The notes beneath the pieces were generated by a model. It was not told the origin of the DNA. It did no database searches and saw nothing but the letters and a program-made list of their open reading frames with translations. A DNA stretch of 64,000 nucleotides from Flabesymbios commensalis (Eukaryota; Annelida; Polychaeta; Terebellida; Flabelligeridae). Below are positions 22,403 to 35,098 of the stretch, piece by piece (position 1 is the first letter of the stretch; each line of letters begins with the position of its first letter). The translations under genes were made by a program, and so were the position numbers. The DNA lies in contig OZ024902.1 of NCBI GenBank assembly GCA_964017125.1, forward strand, positions 39,149,780 through 39,213,779. The letters are read 5' to 3'.

Positions 22403-23183
22403 GGTATATGAAGCCTTGTTGAGAGCAGGGATGGGGTAATAGTAGGCTAATATAGAGTAATAGCAATAGATATATAGATTGTCAAGTAATATGTAATAGT
22501 CTATTACCTTTATATTACACTATTCTATTTTTGCTAGATTATTCACATCAATTGCACCTATACCAGCAATCTCAGAAAAAATATTTGATTATAAATATTG
22601 ATATTTTGTCATTTATTTATAAGGTCAAATGCATAATAATATACCATGATGATTTGTATTAGTTCTCTTGACTGGGCGAATATTGCAGAGGGCGGGCCAA
22701 CATTAAAACAACATCTCTCTCTTCTGGGAGGCGTGTTAGTTGGCGGCGTTAATATGTTTGTTTATCCAACTTATTCTGCGGAGAACAACATTTAATTACC
22801 ATTATTGGTGGTCAATGAGGCAAAACTTAAATCTTAATGCCTAATCCCCCCAGAGCCACTCCCAGACGACAGACCAGTACCATACTCTTTGCAGCTGTAC
22901 ACAAAATATTATATGCGTTTAATAACATGTATCACTATTATATATATGACACCATATGCACGTACTTCACACAAACAATACTGTGACAATCCTCCATAAC
23001 AAGTTCAAATAGAAAACCGATTTCGTATGAAATATAATGCAGTTATAGAGCGGTCAATCTGGGCGATCAAATTTGTATTTAAACTTCATAATTTAAATGA
23101 ACTATTTGTTGCCAAAAAGATCAACTCGCACAAAATAACAAATAATGACAAATTAAAATTAATGGCATTTTATTAAAATAAAT
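22403..23183. other. Spacer with TAATAG repeats
   Basis: TAATAG/CTATTA words at 22440-22530 include the inverted pair GTAATAG and CTATTAC. No gene follows. Confidence 0.4.
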
Positions 23184-23218
23184 AAATAACTTACATGAAT
23201 GTAACATGTAAGTTATTT
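23184..23218. repeat. Perfect 14-bp-stem hairpin
   Basis: AAATAACTTACATG and CATGTAAGTTATTT pair perfectly around AATGTAA. Confidence 0.7.
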
Positions 23219-23389
23219 TAATGGTATACAACATATACAATGAGCATCCAAACATTACATATCAATCATTGATGACACGACAAAAACTATTATAATAACC
23301 TGTTGCTTGTGGCTATTGAAAATACAACTTTTAGACTATATCAAATAATCATTTCCAATAAATAAGCAAAAGTTTCATTTTTATAGAAT

Positions 23390-23560
23390 GGTTTATTAAA
23401 AATGTTCACCCACTTGAAGCTGTGTTTCGCTACCGCGACCCACAACTACAAAATGGCTGAAAATTACTGAAATTTATTGAATTGAAGCCGAAATATTTGC
23501 TTGCAAATCTTGATGTTTAGACCCACATTTTCTAAAAATGATTTAGTTCCCGGTCCATAA
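23390..23560. mobile_element. T-E element, partial
   Basis: The hairpin CACCCACTTGAAGCTGTG ... CTACCGCGACCCACAAC lies at 23404-23462, followed by the T-E body words TTGCAAATCTTGATGTTTAG and TTAGTTCCCGG. The TTAA ends are not preserved. Confidence 0.6.
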
Positions 23561-24013
23561 CCGATAGAAAATTATTTTTATTAGGTGAGGTAAAGATAAT
23601 AAATTCTGTTAAAAATGTTCTTATATCGCCAATTTTTACAATAACCCTTCCGGTTCAAGGTTACTTAATAACTCTGTAATCGAGACAGGGATTGTACCCT
23701 TTATAGTATGTCATCATTTTACAATTTGTGGTATACAAATGTCTTCAAAGTATTTTTTTTATTTACAGTTCTACTACCAGTACAAAAAGCGGTGGGGGGG
23801 GGGGGCAAAAAACGCCACAGTGACCGAACACTGTATATTACCCGTCGAGAGGGAACCCCCCACCAGCACCAACATAAACACATACTCCGCAGCGGATTGT
23901 AACAGATGTGATGGTAACTTTGAAATAGGTTATATGGAGAAAGTGTACATTCTTACATTCCAATCTGAATATATAATAGATCAAATTATAAATGAAGGTA
24001 AATTATCCGGAAA
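23561..24013. other. Spacer with poly-G tract
   Basis: G run at about 23792-23804. Open frames of 64 and 101 codons overlap it without recognisable domains. Confidence 0.4.
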
Positions 24014-24533
24014 TTATCTCAATCGGATTTTGTCAGTTGTATAAATATTAAATACAGAATGATCAACAGTTAGACATGAAAGTAGGTATTCTGATAGATC
24101 ATCTAAAAGCATCAGATTTCCAGCGCCGTAATTTTGAATAGCTTGATCTGATACACTATTCATTGCCGCTATTGTTGCGGCACCGAGTCTAAAACTGAGA
24201 TTTAAATTATTTTTTATCCTTTCTAATAGCTTGTATACGTAATTGCCGATGTCCACAAAAGTGGGGGGGGGGGGGGGTTACGGTATCCAGTGAAGTGTTG
24301 GTAGCTACTTGAATTTGACTGTCTTTTTGATTCTGAAGATGTTACACTGGTTGAAGACTGGTCTGTTTGAAATGAATAAACTGGACAGTAAAAGGGAACA
24401 TGCCTTGATTTTTAGCAATTACTTCAGTTGCTACATCAGTGACGTCTCTGCTTGAAAGTGTTTGTGTCTTTACTCCATCGATTGCTGTGCATGAATTCGT
24501 AGACAATATTAGGTGCAGCCCCAGACTGAACAC
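24014..24533 (-). other. Unassigned coding-like fragment
   Basis: Two minus-strand open pieces (24533-24342 and 24256-24014) separated by a poly-G tract. The upstream piece contains TLSSRDVTDVATEVIAKNQG, the downstream one LSFRLGAATIAAMNSVSDQA and LLDDLSEYLLSCLTVDHSVF. The composition and helical periodicity look protein-like rather than random. I do not recognise the family. It may be an old transposon ORF or an exon pair with an unseen junction. A possible splice acceptor TTCAG lies just upstream of the first piece, in another frame. Confidence 0.3.
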
Positions 24534-25523
24534 TCACATCATCACATCATCACCAACATAATACCCGACAGAAAACAACCAACAAATAAGTAAATCTGAT
24601 TTTCAATTGTAAATTTAGGTGAAAAATATATATGTAAGGGTGAATATTTCAATATGACAAAATTAAATTGTTATCATGTAACAGTCATAGTAATAAATGA
24701 ATATGATATCTATGCAAAAGCTCACAAATTTAACACCAGGTTGTCAGCAAATTAATTCAGATCACCTATAGATTAATTAACAAGCAGAACAACAATCTAA
24801 GACCAGAATAACCAAACTGCATACGCACGGCATACGCAATCTGGAGTGACAGATTAACACTAGGTGTCACTTGAAAAGGAATAGTTAGCATCCCATTTCC
24901 AATCGATGAGCAAATCCAACCTCTGGGATTTGAGCGATCACCAGAAAAGACTGAGTGAAGAGCTCGACCCATGAGGCTGGACCCATGAGGTCCAACAAAT
25001 TAATCCGCCACTTAAAATCCTGGGTGATTTTGGTATACTACTTCCTTAAAGTTACCAGAATAATAGCAAATTAAAAACAAAACAACAACCAAGTACATTA
25101 TATCGATAATAAACCAATTTTTTAAATACCTGCATTATATTGGTTCCCGCAAGTCAGGGATTAATTCTTAACTAATCACTCCTTTACAATTAAACCGCAC
25201 TAATCCACGGTATAACTAACGTTAGCACACTCTGGAAACGAACAGCCAAATCGCAAGCGATATCACTGATAAAAATTAAATTGAAAATTCTGCCCAGATT
25301 CGCTCTAAAATGCATTATGACTATATCCTATAGCCATAATTTCTATTGGTGAATATTTCGAAAAAGCTTACATTGGATTATCCTCTTTTATTTGGCACTT
25401 AACTTAGAATGAATGCAGTAAAATAGCTTTTGCAACTGTTATTGATAATGACGCATTGTCCCCACGCATACAATTTATGCCACGAAATTAGAATAAATAA
25501 ATAAAAATTTAAATAATTATATC
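24534..25523. other. AT-rich spacer without gene
   Basis: No domain-bearing frame and no repeat that I can assign. Confidence 0.35.
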
Positions 25524-25743
25524 AGATTCACCTTCGAAATGAAATGAATGTGGTTTAAGGCCAGCCTTGTGCACATATAGGCTAAACTGGGCCAGAAGAA
25601 CCTCCTGATGAGGATGGTGAGATGAATAAGATGACATTGCCCTCCAGACCCAGAATTCGAAATTCGGGTCCTGGCGGTCTGAGGTCGAGCACGCTATCTC
25701 TCGGTCACGGAGGCTCACCACAATATTAAAGATTCACCTTTGA
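25524..25743 (-). mobile_element. tRNA-derived SINE with clear target duplication
   Basis: AGATTCACCTT at 25524-25534 is repeated at 25730-25740, bounding a 195-bp element. On the minus strand it starts near GAGCCTCCGTGACCGAGAG (A-box-like), passes ACCCGAATTTCGAATTC (B-box-like) and ends in a GGCCCAGTTTAGCCTATATG tail. Best-preserved monomer of this SINE in the window. Confidence 0.85.
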
Positions 25744-25984
25744 GCATTACTCAAGGTCACCGAGTCTAAGCAGCTCGGGGATCATTTCAGAGAATAAAAC
25801 TGATTTTTTGTGTTCGATTATATTCTTATTTTGACTTTGGGATGAAGTCATGACGCAATTTATTTATAGGTTTTAGAAATTATATTGTTAATACCTGATT
25901 GCAATCACACACAACATACCACGCTTTCACTTTCAATGGGTTATAATAGTGCGCATGTGATCATCGGTGACCAATCAGAAGGAA
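25744..25984. other. Spacer without gene
   Basis: Nothing recognised. Confidence 0.35.
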
Positions 25985-26405
25985 GATTTCTAACGCTCAG
26001 CGAAGCATCGCCGTAGCAACGCCGATCCTTCGCCGAACAGCTCGGGAACATCGGCGATGGATCGGCGATGGATCACCAAATCACGAGCATCGCCGATGTG
26101 TCGCCGATGTGTCGCCGATGTGTCTGGGACATTTTTGGCCTTGTTGTATACATCGCCGAATGTTCGCCGACTGCTCGGCGCTGTTTGGCGATATATCGCC
26201 GATGGTATTTGGCGTCGAAACATCGGGAGAAAATTTCAATGCATGCACTGAAATTTTTCTCGATGTCCCGATGCCTTGGCGAAGCATGGCGATTACTCGC
26301 GTACGTCGCCGATCATTCGTCGAACCACTGGTGCATGCTGGCGCTGCCCTGGCGATGCCCAAATGTGTGCATCGCGAGAGCATCGGGAGGCTTAAAAAGC
26401 CTCGT
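25985..26405. repeat. Foldback built from CATCGCCGAT words
   Basis: At least ten ATCGCCGAT or ATCGGCGAT words occur in both orientations, including a triple TCGCCGATGTG run near 26090-26125. The centre is CATCGGGAGAAAATTTCA, GTGCATGCA-like turn, TGAAATTTTTCTC and CCCGATG. It ends with the small hairpin GAGGCTTAAAAAGCCTC. Open frames on both strands are by-products. It abuts the second duplication copy. Confidence 0.75.
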
Positions 26406-26424
26406 GGGACCGTAACATTAGACG

Positions 26425-28720
26425 TACGATACCTCAACTGTGTAGAATAAGCGAGGATGTATATTATATAATACAAAGATACATTATTTCGATCGAAATA
26501 TTAAAATTATCCCGTAACTGTTTCAATCATACAGTGCGCTCAAGAGGTTTTGAGACTTGATAATATATCTCTTTTTAATTGTTGGTGTATCACTGAGCAT
26601 ATCAATATTTGTTAAAATCAAACCAAATACCTCATCAATATGACCCCTTGCATTTAGATCATAATCATGATATACTGAAGTGACGTTAATGTAGTATTAA
26701 AAAATCCTACAGTGATACCTAATAAATTTCATTTAAAAAAAATAAAACATTTTTTATAGATTGTCAAATAATCTTGATTTGATAGTGGAAGTAATTATCA
26801 TGCACACATTTCACAGTGTTTAATCTTTAGAAGTTATCTTTTGGTGACGATTATAATAATGTTGGTTTACAAGGTTTACATAGAAATAAAATATAAAAAG
26901 TACATTGTTAACAGGAATACGCATTATTTAAATATACGATATAAATGGGAATTACTATAGTGACATTTAAATGATGATAGGGCTTTCAAATAAATTGACT
27001 CAATGCCTTAGCGTTGCTGTGCAGTTGTTCTAATAGATGTATGTTATATATTTATGTAGGGTGGATTAAATGTCATTTACATAAGTTGAATTAGAACCAG
27101 ACCAACAGGTAGACACATAGACCACACCCGCCTTGACGTTCAGGAAATTGTTGATCAGGGCAATCACGCAGGAGAAGTGGACGCGGGGTGTGACCTGTGT
27201 CCTGTCTTAGCAAACACGAGACGGCTGGCCCAATGTTGGTTTACTGTTGGGCCAGCGTCGTAGACGCTGGCACAACAGTAAACCAACATCGGGCCAACCG
27301 CCTCCCGCGTCCTGTGTGTCCTGGTGGAGTGTGTGATCCAATCAGTCTGATCCAGACCTGATAGGACTCCCACCTCTGGATAGGTGTCATTACATCTTAC
27401 TCCCCGGTGGTCAGCTAGAGGTGACGTTAACACAAATCTACTGTAGCGTCACATCCAGCAACACTTTTTTCTTGCGTGTGAAGGGCAAGCCACCGCGTAA
27501 CTTCCCATAATGTAATTCAACTGCACACCATCTTGAAGGATTAGATTTTCGACCCTAAGTTATTCGAGATCAAAAGCTGTTTTGTTATTCGCAATTTTAA
27601 AACCCTTATCTTCACAAATAAACTATCTTTTCCTTTACCGATTCCCCCTGATAAAACTACCACCAGAAACCGACTTCTTTTTTTAAGGAGGACCCCTGAG
27701 GTAGCCCTTGGTTATAGCTATGCGCACATCTCACAAATTCAAAATGCAAGAGAACATTGCGTCCATGTCACTGACCATTCTGGTTGGCGATTTTCAACCA
27801 CGCATGTATAATGAAATATCTCCATTGCAATTAATGCATGTACACATGTGGATTTCGCATAAATGCAAATTTGGTAAAGGAAGGTAGTTTTCGCATAAAT
27901 GCGAAATTGGTAAAGGAAGAATTAACCTCAAAAATTAATGTTGAATCTATCGCGGCTGAGAAACCCTGGACTGACACATTATGCGTTTATGATTAGAATA
28001 GTTAAATGGTGAACTCTCAGAAGTTTGTGATTGTATCCGATACAAACTGACCAACTTTTTTTAAGCACAGCTCCTTGTCACATGGTGACATAGAAGTCTA
28101 TCTTGCGTCCCAGTCGGGCACACGTTTCTACAACATTCCCGGTAATAGGGCCAGAAAGATGCTGTGAATAATTGTAGTTCAGTAGAAGTGTAAATTTAAA
28201 AAACAACAGAATAAGCCTACCCCTATATGGCTACACCTGTCCTATTTGCATCAGATAATAGGACCAGGCTGTAGATTGATACTGTTAATATTGTAATCTA
28301 GAAGCACAAATCTGAATCTTTGGTTTCGTTCAACACCACAAGTAACCAATGTTTGACTAGATAGGATATGATATGGACGTTGTAAAGCAACACTATGTAG
28401 TGTGTACAATCAAATAGTATAGTATCAACGAATATGTATGGGGTGTATTGAATGGTACTAGAATGGTAATAGAAAGATTCTAGCACCAAATATAAAGCTA
28501 TAAAGCCAAAAAAACCCGAGGAAGGTCTAAACCTTGTGCCAATAAATATAACCAAGGTTTGTCTTGATGGGATGGTATTATATAGCCTCAACAATAACCT
28601 CATCTAGGACGTAGAGTAAATTTTTTGTATCAATATTTCTGCAGGTTTTTTCAAACTGGGAGTGTAGCACATGGCATAAACTGACAACTACTGAGTTATA
28701 GAGGTCATCATCATCATCAT
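26425..28720. repeat. 2.3-kb direct duplication, copy 2
   Basis: Same orientation as copy 1, 6318 bp downstream, ending in the same ATC run before TAACATAG. It is diverged by scattered substitutions and short indels (for example around 27570 and 27840). Confidence 0.9.
27208..27315. repeat. HP-B hairpin inside duplication copy 2
   Basis: Same hairpin as in copy 1. The outer arms differ (GACGGCTGGCCC here, GACGGTTGGCCC there), with ACATCGGGCCAACCG against ACACCGTGCCAACCG on the right. Confidence 0.85.
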
Positions 28721-28849
28721 TAACATAGTAGACTTCTTGTAGGCTATCAGCTTTTAGGTCTTCTTAGTAAAATAATTGTACACATAATATGTGCCTGATT
28801 TTTTTGTGGTATTGTGTGAGACCCCTTCAGTTATTTTTGTTTTAGATGT

Positions 28850-29130
28850 TCTCTTTGAGATGTTATATACTTGTGTATGAGATATCAGTTTCTGAGTACA
28901 TTCTTTTTGACCAAAACTTGTCCAGTCTGTTTTTAAAACAGTTCAGTGTAGGAGACTTACTACCTCCTCTGACAATGAGTTCCATTCATCCACAATACGT
29001 TGCGAGTAGGACATTCTCCTCCTTTTTGTGTTGTTTCTCGCTTTTTTTATCTTTAGTGAATGTACTCTAGTGTGTCTGTCTTCTGCCAAAGGAAGAAAAT
29101 GAGTTGGTACTTTGTTTGTTTGTCATCATG
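28850..29130 (-). pseudogene. LINE 3' coding end
   Basis: On the minus strand the frames give HSLKIKKARNNTKRRR, then YSQRIVDEWNSLSEEVVSLL, then LKTDWTSFGQK-like sequence. This is the standard C-terminus after the reverse transcriptase in CR1/L2-like LINEs (FFSNRVVxxWNSLPxxVVxAxSLxxFKxRLD). It is broken by shifts. Nothing of the polymerase core is seen further right. Confidence 0.65.
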
Positions 29131-29540
29131 CTATTTATACGTTAACATAATTTCTTCAACTTCAAAACTAACAAAGGTTTGAATTGATTGAATTGTTATA
29201 TAAGGAAGTAATATATACGCATACAGTCAAATTAGGAGGCATTTTTTATCTTGAGTGTAGCAGATTACACAGTCCTTGATTAGTTTTGGTGTTGGACAAA
29301 CTCCGTTTTAAGCGTCTTTCGAGAATTCTCTCTTGGACTATATTGGCTAGGATAATTCACTCCCGGTTACAGCCATACAATAGCGCTAGGAAGATCTGAC
29401 GAGTTTGTTTTCTTTATGATGATATGACCTGACTCGGATCTTCTAAAGTAGGTAAATGCTTTCAAATTAGTTGTAGGCGTACCACAGAAGATAAGAAACC
29501 CGGAGTCAGTATTATAAGACAGGTTGTCGCCTCAGTACCT
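29131..29540. other. Spacer without gene
   Basis: May include more of the same decayed LINE on the minus strand, but I see no firm motif. Confidence 0.35.
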
Positions 29541-29757
<217 letters not shown>

Positions 29758-30309
29758 CAGGCCTTCCGGCATTACTTCAGGCATTCATAACCGGCTTTGT
29801 TGATCTTGAAAACAGCTTTAAATTGATTCCATGATAATACTGTATGATGATGTTGTGTGTTCAAAACAAAAACCCTTATTATATTGGTTATTGAAAGCCA
29901 AAGCCTTGCTTTCATATTAGAGTAATTTCTACCACTGACTCTAACTGTTATGTATAAATTCGAGGAAAATCAATCCGTACTTTTGACTTTAGACAGGGCG
30001 TAGTTTCTAACATATAGAGAGAAGTGTGGCAAGAAATATAGAGGGAATATGGCATAAAATCGAAAAAATCGAACATTTTGCATCCGATAAAATAATATAC
30101 AAACATTCTTAGCTCTATGGTTAGGTATAATGTTGTTCAAATATGTGTCCAGTGTTTCATTCCAAAACTTTGGATTTTTAATCTGAGTACCAGTACAGTG
30201 TTGTGTCTTGTGGTCGAAAATTTTCTCAGCTGAAACATGTCAGACATAAGCCTAAGCCACGTTTTTGGGTGAAGCAAAACGACACATGGCAGGACTTGGC
30301 CGACTTACG
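29758..30309. other. Spacer without gene
   Basis: AT-rich. Nothing recognised. Confidence 0.35.
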
Positions 30310-30412
30310 GTCACATTCTATTCTGTTCTACAAAGCCAAGCAGCAGTAACTACGGCGTTAGTTAGCAGTAACAAGTTAGTTTTATGGTGGCGGTGTGCAC
30401 GGTATTCTGTCC
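30310..30412. repeat. HP-A remnant
   Basis: ACAAAGCCAAGCAGCAGTAA at the left and GTGTGCACGGTATTC at the right, with the arms no longer matching well. Confidence 0.45.
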
Positions 30413-30884
30413 GGCAAGTCAGGGATCCCCAGATGGCACACTACGAAGCTCGGTGGTGAGAGGCGGGACAAGCGGCAAGACGAATGGCGGAATCCTGCCA
30501 GATTTCACGGCTGGAAGGAGAGGCCATCCTGATGGATCTGTAGCACCCCAAGGCCTCATGTAGTTCACCAACCTCAGATCAACACAATTCCGCGCATTTA
30601 TCACTGTTTAAATATGCTGCCCTCGATTCAAAGCTAAAAGACTGCTGAGAATAATATGCTTAGCAGCCTTTTGGGTTTGCACGGCAGAATTTTTATTTAT
30701 AGTGATATATAAGCAAATGGTGCATGTTGGCTTTGTGGAGCAGTTTTCTGGTGACGCTGTTTCAAGGTTGACAGTGAAGATACGCGTGAAATCTCATTTT
30801 CTCATTTTCTCGGTAACATTATAGACATAGACCTGCAGTAGCATAATCTTCACCACAATGACCGTTATTTAGGGAAATTAAACA
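30413..30884. other. Spacer without gene
   Basis: Nothing recognised. Confidence 0.35.
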
Positions 30885-31126
30885 GTAACCCTTTAACCGC
30901 CAAATTATTCAATCTGAATTTTCACCCACTTGAAGTTGTGTCTCGCTGACGCGATCCACAACTTCAAGTGCGTGAAAATTATTCAGATTTGCCAAAATGG
31001 AGGTCAACTGTTTTCAAATATTGCTGATTGATGTCACATTTTTTAACATGTTTAAAAGGTGGTACTTAATGTGCTAATAAAAAATGAAAACTCGAATATA
31101 TGCGGCACAGGCGGTTATAGGGTTAA
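30885..31126. mobile_element. T-C element (hairpin at left)
   Basis: Starts (G)TAACCCTTTAACCGCC and ends GGCGGTTATAGGGTTAA. The hairpin CACCCACTTGAAGTTGTG ... CACAACTTCAAGTGCGTG around CTCGCTGACGCGATC sits about 55 bp from the left end. The body words ATGGAGGTCAACTGTTTTC and AAAAGGTGGTACTTAATG are shared with all T-C copies. Confidence 0.88.
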
Positions 31127-31254
31127 CGTTAGTTATCAGATCTCATGTGAGCCCTCTAATAATCCACGCCACTAGTAAATAGCTCTGTTGATAATTTTAT
31201 CATGGATGGTATTTTTTCTTCAGTGAATGGTAGGTCTATTTAAATCATGAAATA

Positions 31255-31310
31255 TGCAAACACGAGACGGCGGACCAACATTAGGCCGACATTGGGCTTA
31301 CGCTCAGTGT
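31255..31310. repeat. HP-B half element
   Basis: GCAAACACGAGACGGCGGAC and ACATTGGGCTTACGCTC only. The right arm is missing. Confidence 0.55.
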
Positions 31311-32044
31311 TTGATGAGATATTGTACAAATAATACAAGACGACTTTTAAGTTTAAAGCCGTCTCTTCTCATTTAAATATACCGATTCATCAAATAGTGC
31401 AAGAACATTGAGTTTCGAGATGGAGTAAATATGTATAGTCAGGGAAAGTTAAGTGATTTTTTAACAAAATCTAATATAAAAGAAATTCCTTCCCAGAAAT
31501 GTATTTTACCATTGTATAGTAGTCTATAGGGTCTTAGCTAACTTCTGACAATTTGTTTACGTTCAACTGTCTTGGAAAATTTTATTACATAGCAATACGG
31601 AAGATGGCCGAAATCGGTAAGAAAAAAACCAAAACGAGATATACTTTGTCATGCTAGTTTACCTTCCATTTTCTCAGCATTGGGTAGACCGCTACGTTAA
31701 ATGTAGCATTTTCTAAAAAAGAAAATAATATCAAGGGGAGAGAAAAGTCAACATAGCCGCAAAAACAACAAAGCACAATAGTTATCATTAATTGTTCACG
31801 TTTGACATTTTAGTTTGATAAGTGCAACATGCAAATATTAAGTTATCGATATAACTATTGTTAAATATAAACATGTCTGTTTCTTGTTATTAGGTAACAT
31901 CATTTTATTTTGTCTCTATTAGATGTATGTGGCATAGCTAAATTGTATGTGTAGTGCATGTATAAAAAAAGGTTGGAATAAGTAAAGAGTTTTGTTAAGT
32001 GGTAAAATGGTCCAGACAGTTGAATGTAGACTACTAATAACATA
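31311..32044. other. Spacer without gene
   Basis: No endonuclease motif of the LINE that follows can be made out here. Confidence 0.35.
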
Positions 32045-34080
32045 GATGTTCGTCTGAACTGGGAATGTTGGCCCCAGTGCTATGATGATGCTGATAAAAT
32101 ATGTATACCCAGAATTAGCGTAAGAAGATCAAATTTACCCCCAAGAATTTACCAACTGGTTTGAAGTGAGATGTCTACAAAAAGCAAGCTTAGAAAAAGA
32201 AGTTTAACAGAGCTCATTAATTGAATAAATTTAGACAAGTAAGAATGACTTACATAAATTATTGCAGGTCAAATACAATTAGTGTATTACTGATTTGTCT
32301 GACACACTAAAATAAACCCCTAAACGATTATGGTCTTATTTTTGATCGAGAACAGAAAATATACATAGAAAAATTATCACGAAAGTCTAAGCGTCACCAT
32401 TCCCAATGATACGGCTTAAAATGTATGTTTAAAAAATATTGTGAATTAGCTTCTGATAACAACACTGGTCAGTCATTAGCTGTACCAAATATGGTCAAAT
32501 TTAAAAACATTTACAGAATTATTAGTAGTATTTACAGAATCAGATGTATTAAAGGTGCTCTCCAGCCTGGACGGCAATGAAGCATGTGGACCAGATGGAG
32601 TGTCATCAGCTGTATTAAAAAAAGTTCCCACTTCTTTGAAATTAGCCAAGATTTTACATGTTTATAACAAAAGTGACAGGGATCCTGTTTCTAATTAGGC
32701 CTACAGACTAGTTTCGTTATAAGGCATTGTGTCACAAGTGATAAAAAAAGTGTAGGCCTATCCACAACCATGTTAGTATAATCACCAATAAGATGATTTG
32801 CTCTGAACAACACGGATTTCTAAAAAAAACAAATACTGCAGTACTTACACAGCTATATGATGTTCACCATGAAATTGGTTTATTTTTGGACAGTTAAAAT
32901 TAAACTGACGTAATATATTTCTATTTCAGTAAAGCTTTTGACAGTGTATCATACAGACTGCTTCTTCACAAATTAAAAAATGTTTGTTTTTTATAGTCCT
33001 TCGCTGGACTAGTTTACCTCTTATCTAACTGATAGTAAACTGTGAGTGATTGTAGAGGGTGTTAGGGTTGAAGCAGGCTAGATGTTTTATCCGGCGCTCC
33101 ACAAGGCTCGATCCCCGGACCGTTGTTATTTTTGTTATTTATTAATGATAATATGGTAGTGATGCCGCAGGTTGCAGGCTCTATTAGGTTGAATTTATTT
33201 GTTGATGATGCAACATTTCATATGAAATTTTCAAGTCATAATGACTGTCAATTACTTCCGAATGATCATATGATTATGGACAACGTTGGTGATTAAAATT
33301 CAGTTTTGAGAGATGTACTATATTATCTGCTACTAAGAACATAGACATATTTCTGAATTTACTCATTCCATTAACAATATACCAATTCGCAGGGTACAAT
33401 GTATGCAGAATCTCGGTGTCTCTGCAGGTCGTGATTTGTTTTGGAATTATAAATATATTAGTAGTCAAATGTAATGCTGATAAAGGATCTGTCGGTTACA
33501 TAACTTCTATGACTGTTACATCTTACTTGTACAGCTTGCAGTAGGCTGACCATTAACACTGTTCTACAGTTTGGTTTCTATTAACATAGTGTTTTAATGA
33601 AATACAAACATTAGAATCTATTCAATGGGCACCTACACGTTATATACTGATTTATCCTGATTTAAAATACAACGAGAGATGCATCCTTCCACAGAATAAG
33701 AGAAGCAGTCATTTTTTTCGTAGTTTTAAAAGTCGGCTCGAATGTTATTTTAATAATTTAATATGTGATTTTGATATAAATAATATGTGTTCGAATGTTA
33801 CATGTGTATGCGAAACCGGTCATCATTGACCTGGAAATGTGCACTTATGCAATTTTTATATTTCATGTTTTTTTATTAAACATGTTAAATATTTATATAC
33901 ATTTTGGACCACCAATCTTGTATAAATAATTTAGTACATGTACTGTACAATGTCTGTTTCTAGTGACACATTTATAATTTGTATAGAACAATGATTTTTT
34001 ACAGATTTAGCTATAATTATGTAATATATAATAATTGTAATTGTTTTGTGTTGACAGAAAATACATAAATAAATGGTTCA
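32045..34080 (+). pseudogene. Decayed CR1/L2-like LINE
   Basis: Plus-strand frames give, in order: a linker (IPRISVRRSNLPPRIYQL); the reverse-transcriptase opening VLKVLSSLDGNEACGPDGVS at about 32550; the EQHGFLKK motif near 32810; FSKAFDSVSYRLLLHKL near 32930; the GAPQGSIPGPLLFLLFIND motif near 33100; and LFVDDATFHM near 33200. That last is the YxDD box with V replacing the usual second residue A, and the two catalytic aspartates kept. After that come a WAPTRYIL stretch, FRSFKSRLECYF, and a closing MCSNVTCVCETG that resembles the family's WRTxCxC ending. A 3' tail runs to ATACATAAATAAATGG. The N-terminal endonuclease is missing, and several stops and frameshifts interrupt the frame. Confidence 0.82.
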
Positions 34081-35098
34081 ACATGAACTCGGATGACTAT
34101 CCGACAAAACATGAACTGTATATTTTGCAATGACTCTCAAAGCCACACCCGAAAGTTATACAAATAAGTGCACAGAATAGCAAAAATAATGTGGAACATA
34201 AAGAATTAGCAAAAACATAATGAAAAAGTGATTATTTTGCAGTCAAATTGTTTTTTAATAGGCTTGAAGAATATAAACCATTTGATGAAATTTAATTTGA
34301 CACATTGACTGCAGATAGGCGCAAAAAATATTCTATCAATAAAACATTTGGCGGTTATTTATTTTTTTATGTCGTTTATTTTTTTGTAAAACTACTTCCA
34401 ATCTTTTAATCAGCACATTAGTAAACAAATTAATGATCATTTACTTTTTTCTATGTTAATTCTGTGAGAGAGTCGGCCATTTTGGATTTTACACTGCTAA
34501 AAATCCTCCTGTGAATATCCAGGGTAAATAAATTTTGTGTGGCTAGTTCAGTCTTTATACAAGACCGTGGTACAGAAATATTTTGATGTGGAAGTTGTTC
34601 GAGGTTTCCTGACTAGTAACAAGCTGATTTGTTCAGAAACTACACAGAATGCAGTCCTGAAACGCATATTAAAAAAACACAGGAATCACAGTACGGAGAA
34701 GTGCAAACTTTATTATTTCCACTGCCACCCGTGCAGATTAACATATTTGATAATATCACTTGTGGCATTTACAAAATCTATCAAATCCAATATAGGAGAC
34801 ATTTGGCTGTCACAGGTGGTGGTTTCTTTGCAGGAGTATTTAATTTCCGGACATTATAAATCTATCTTTACTTGATAGAAGATCAATGTATAACATCCGA
34901 AGCATTTAACACAACTAAGCTTGTTTTTACGGAACGTTTTCACTCTACTCACGTACCGGTAGGTGATTTTCTGAAATATTAAAAAGAAACAGAAGCAGAA
35001 GGACGCCACTGTCTCATTTTGTTCCTTTATATATCCTTTCTGCAAAAACAAGCACGACTGTAGGCCCCTAATTGTTGTTAATTTGTTTTCTTTATTAG
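34081..35098. other. AT-rich stretch, unassigned frames
   Basis: Frames of 112 and 76 codons overlap at 34537-34875 in different registers with no recognised motif. I see no gene. Confidence 0.35.

Noticed and set aside
26057-26476. Five overlapping frames on both strands
   Set aside because: Produced by the CATCGCCGAT foldback.
20107-28720. Paired long terminal repeats of a retrotransposon
   Set aside because: The 2.3-kb copies lack TG...CA ends, and the 4 kb between them shows no reverse transcriptase, primer-binding site or capsid-type sequence.
34537-34875. Frames of 112 and 76 codons
   Set aside because: They overlap in different registers, AT-rich composition, no motif.
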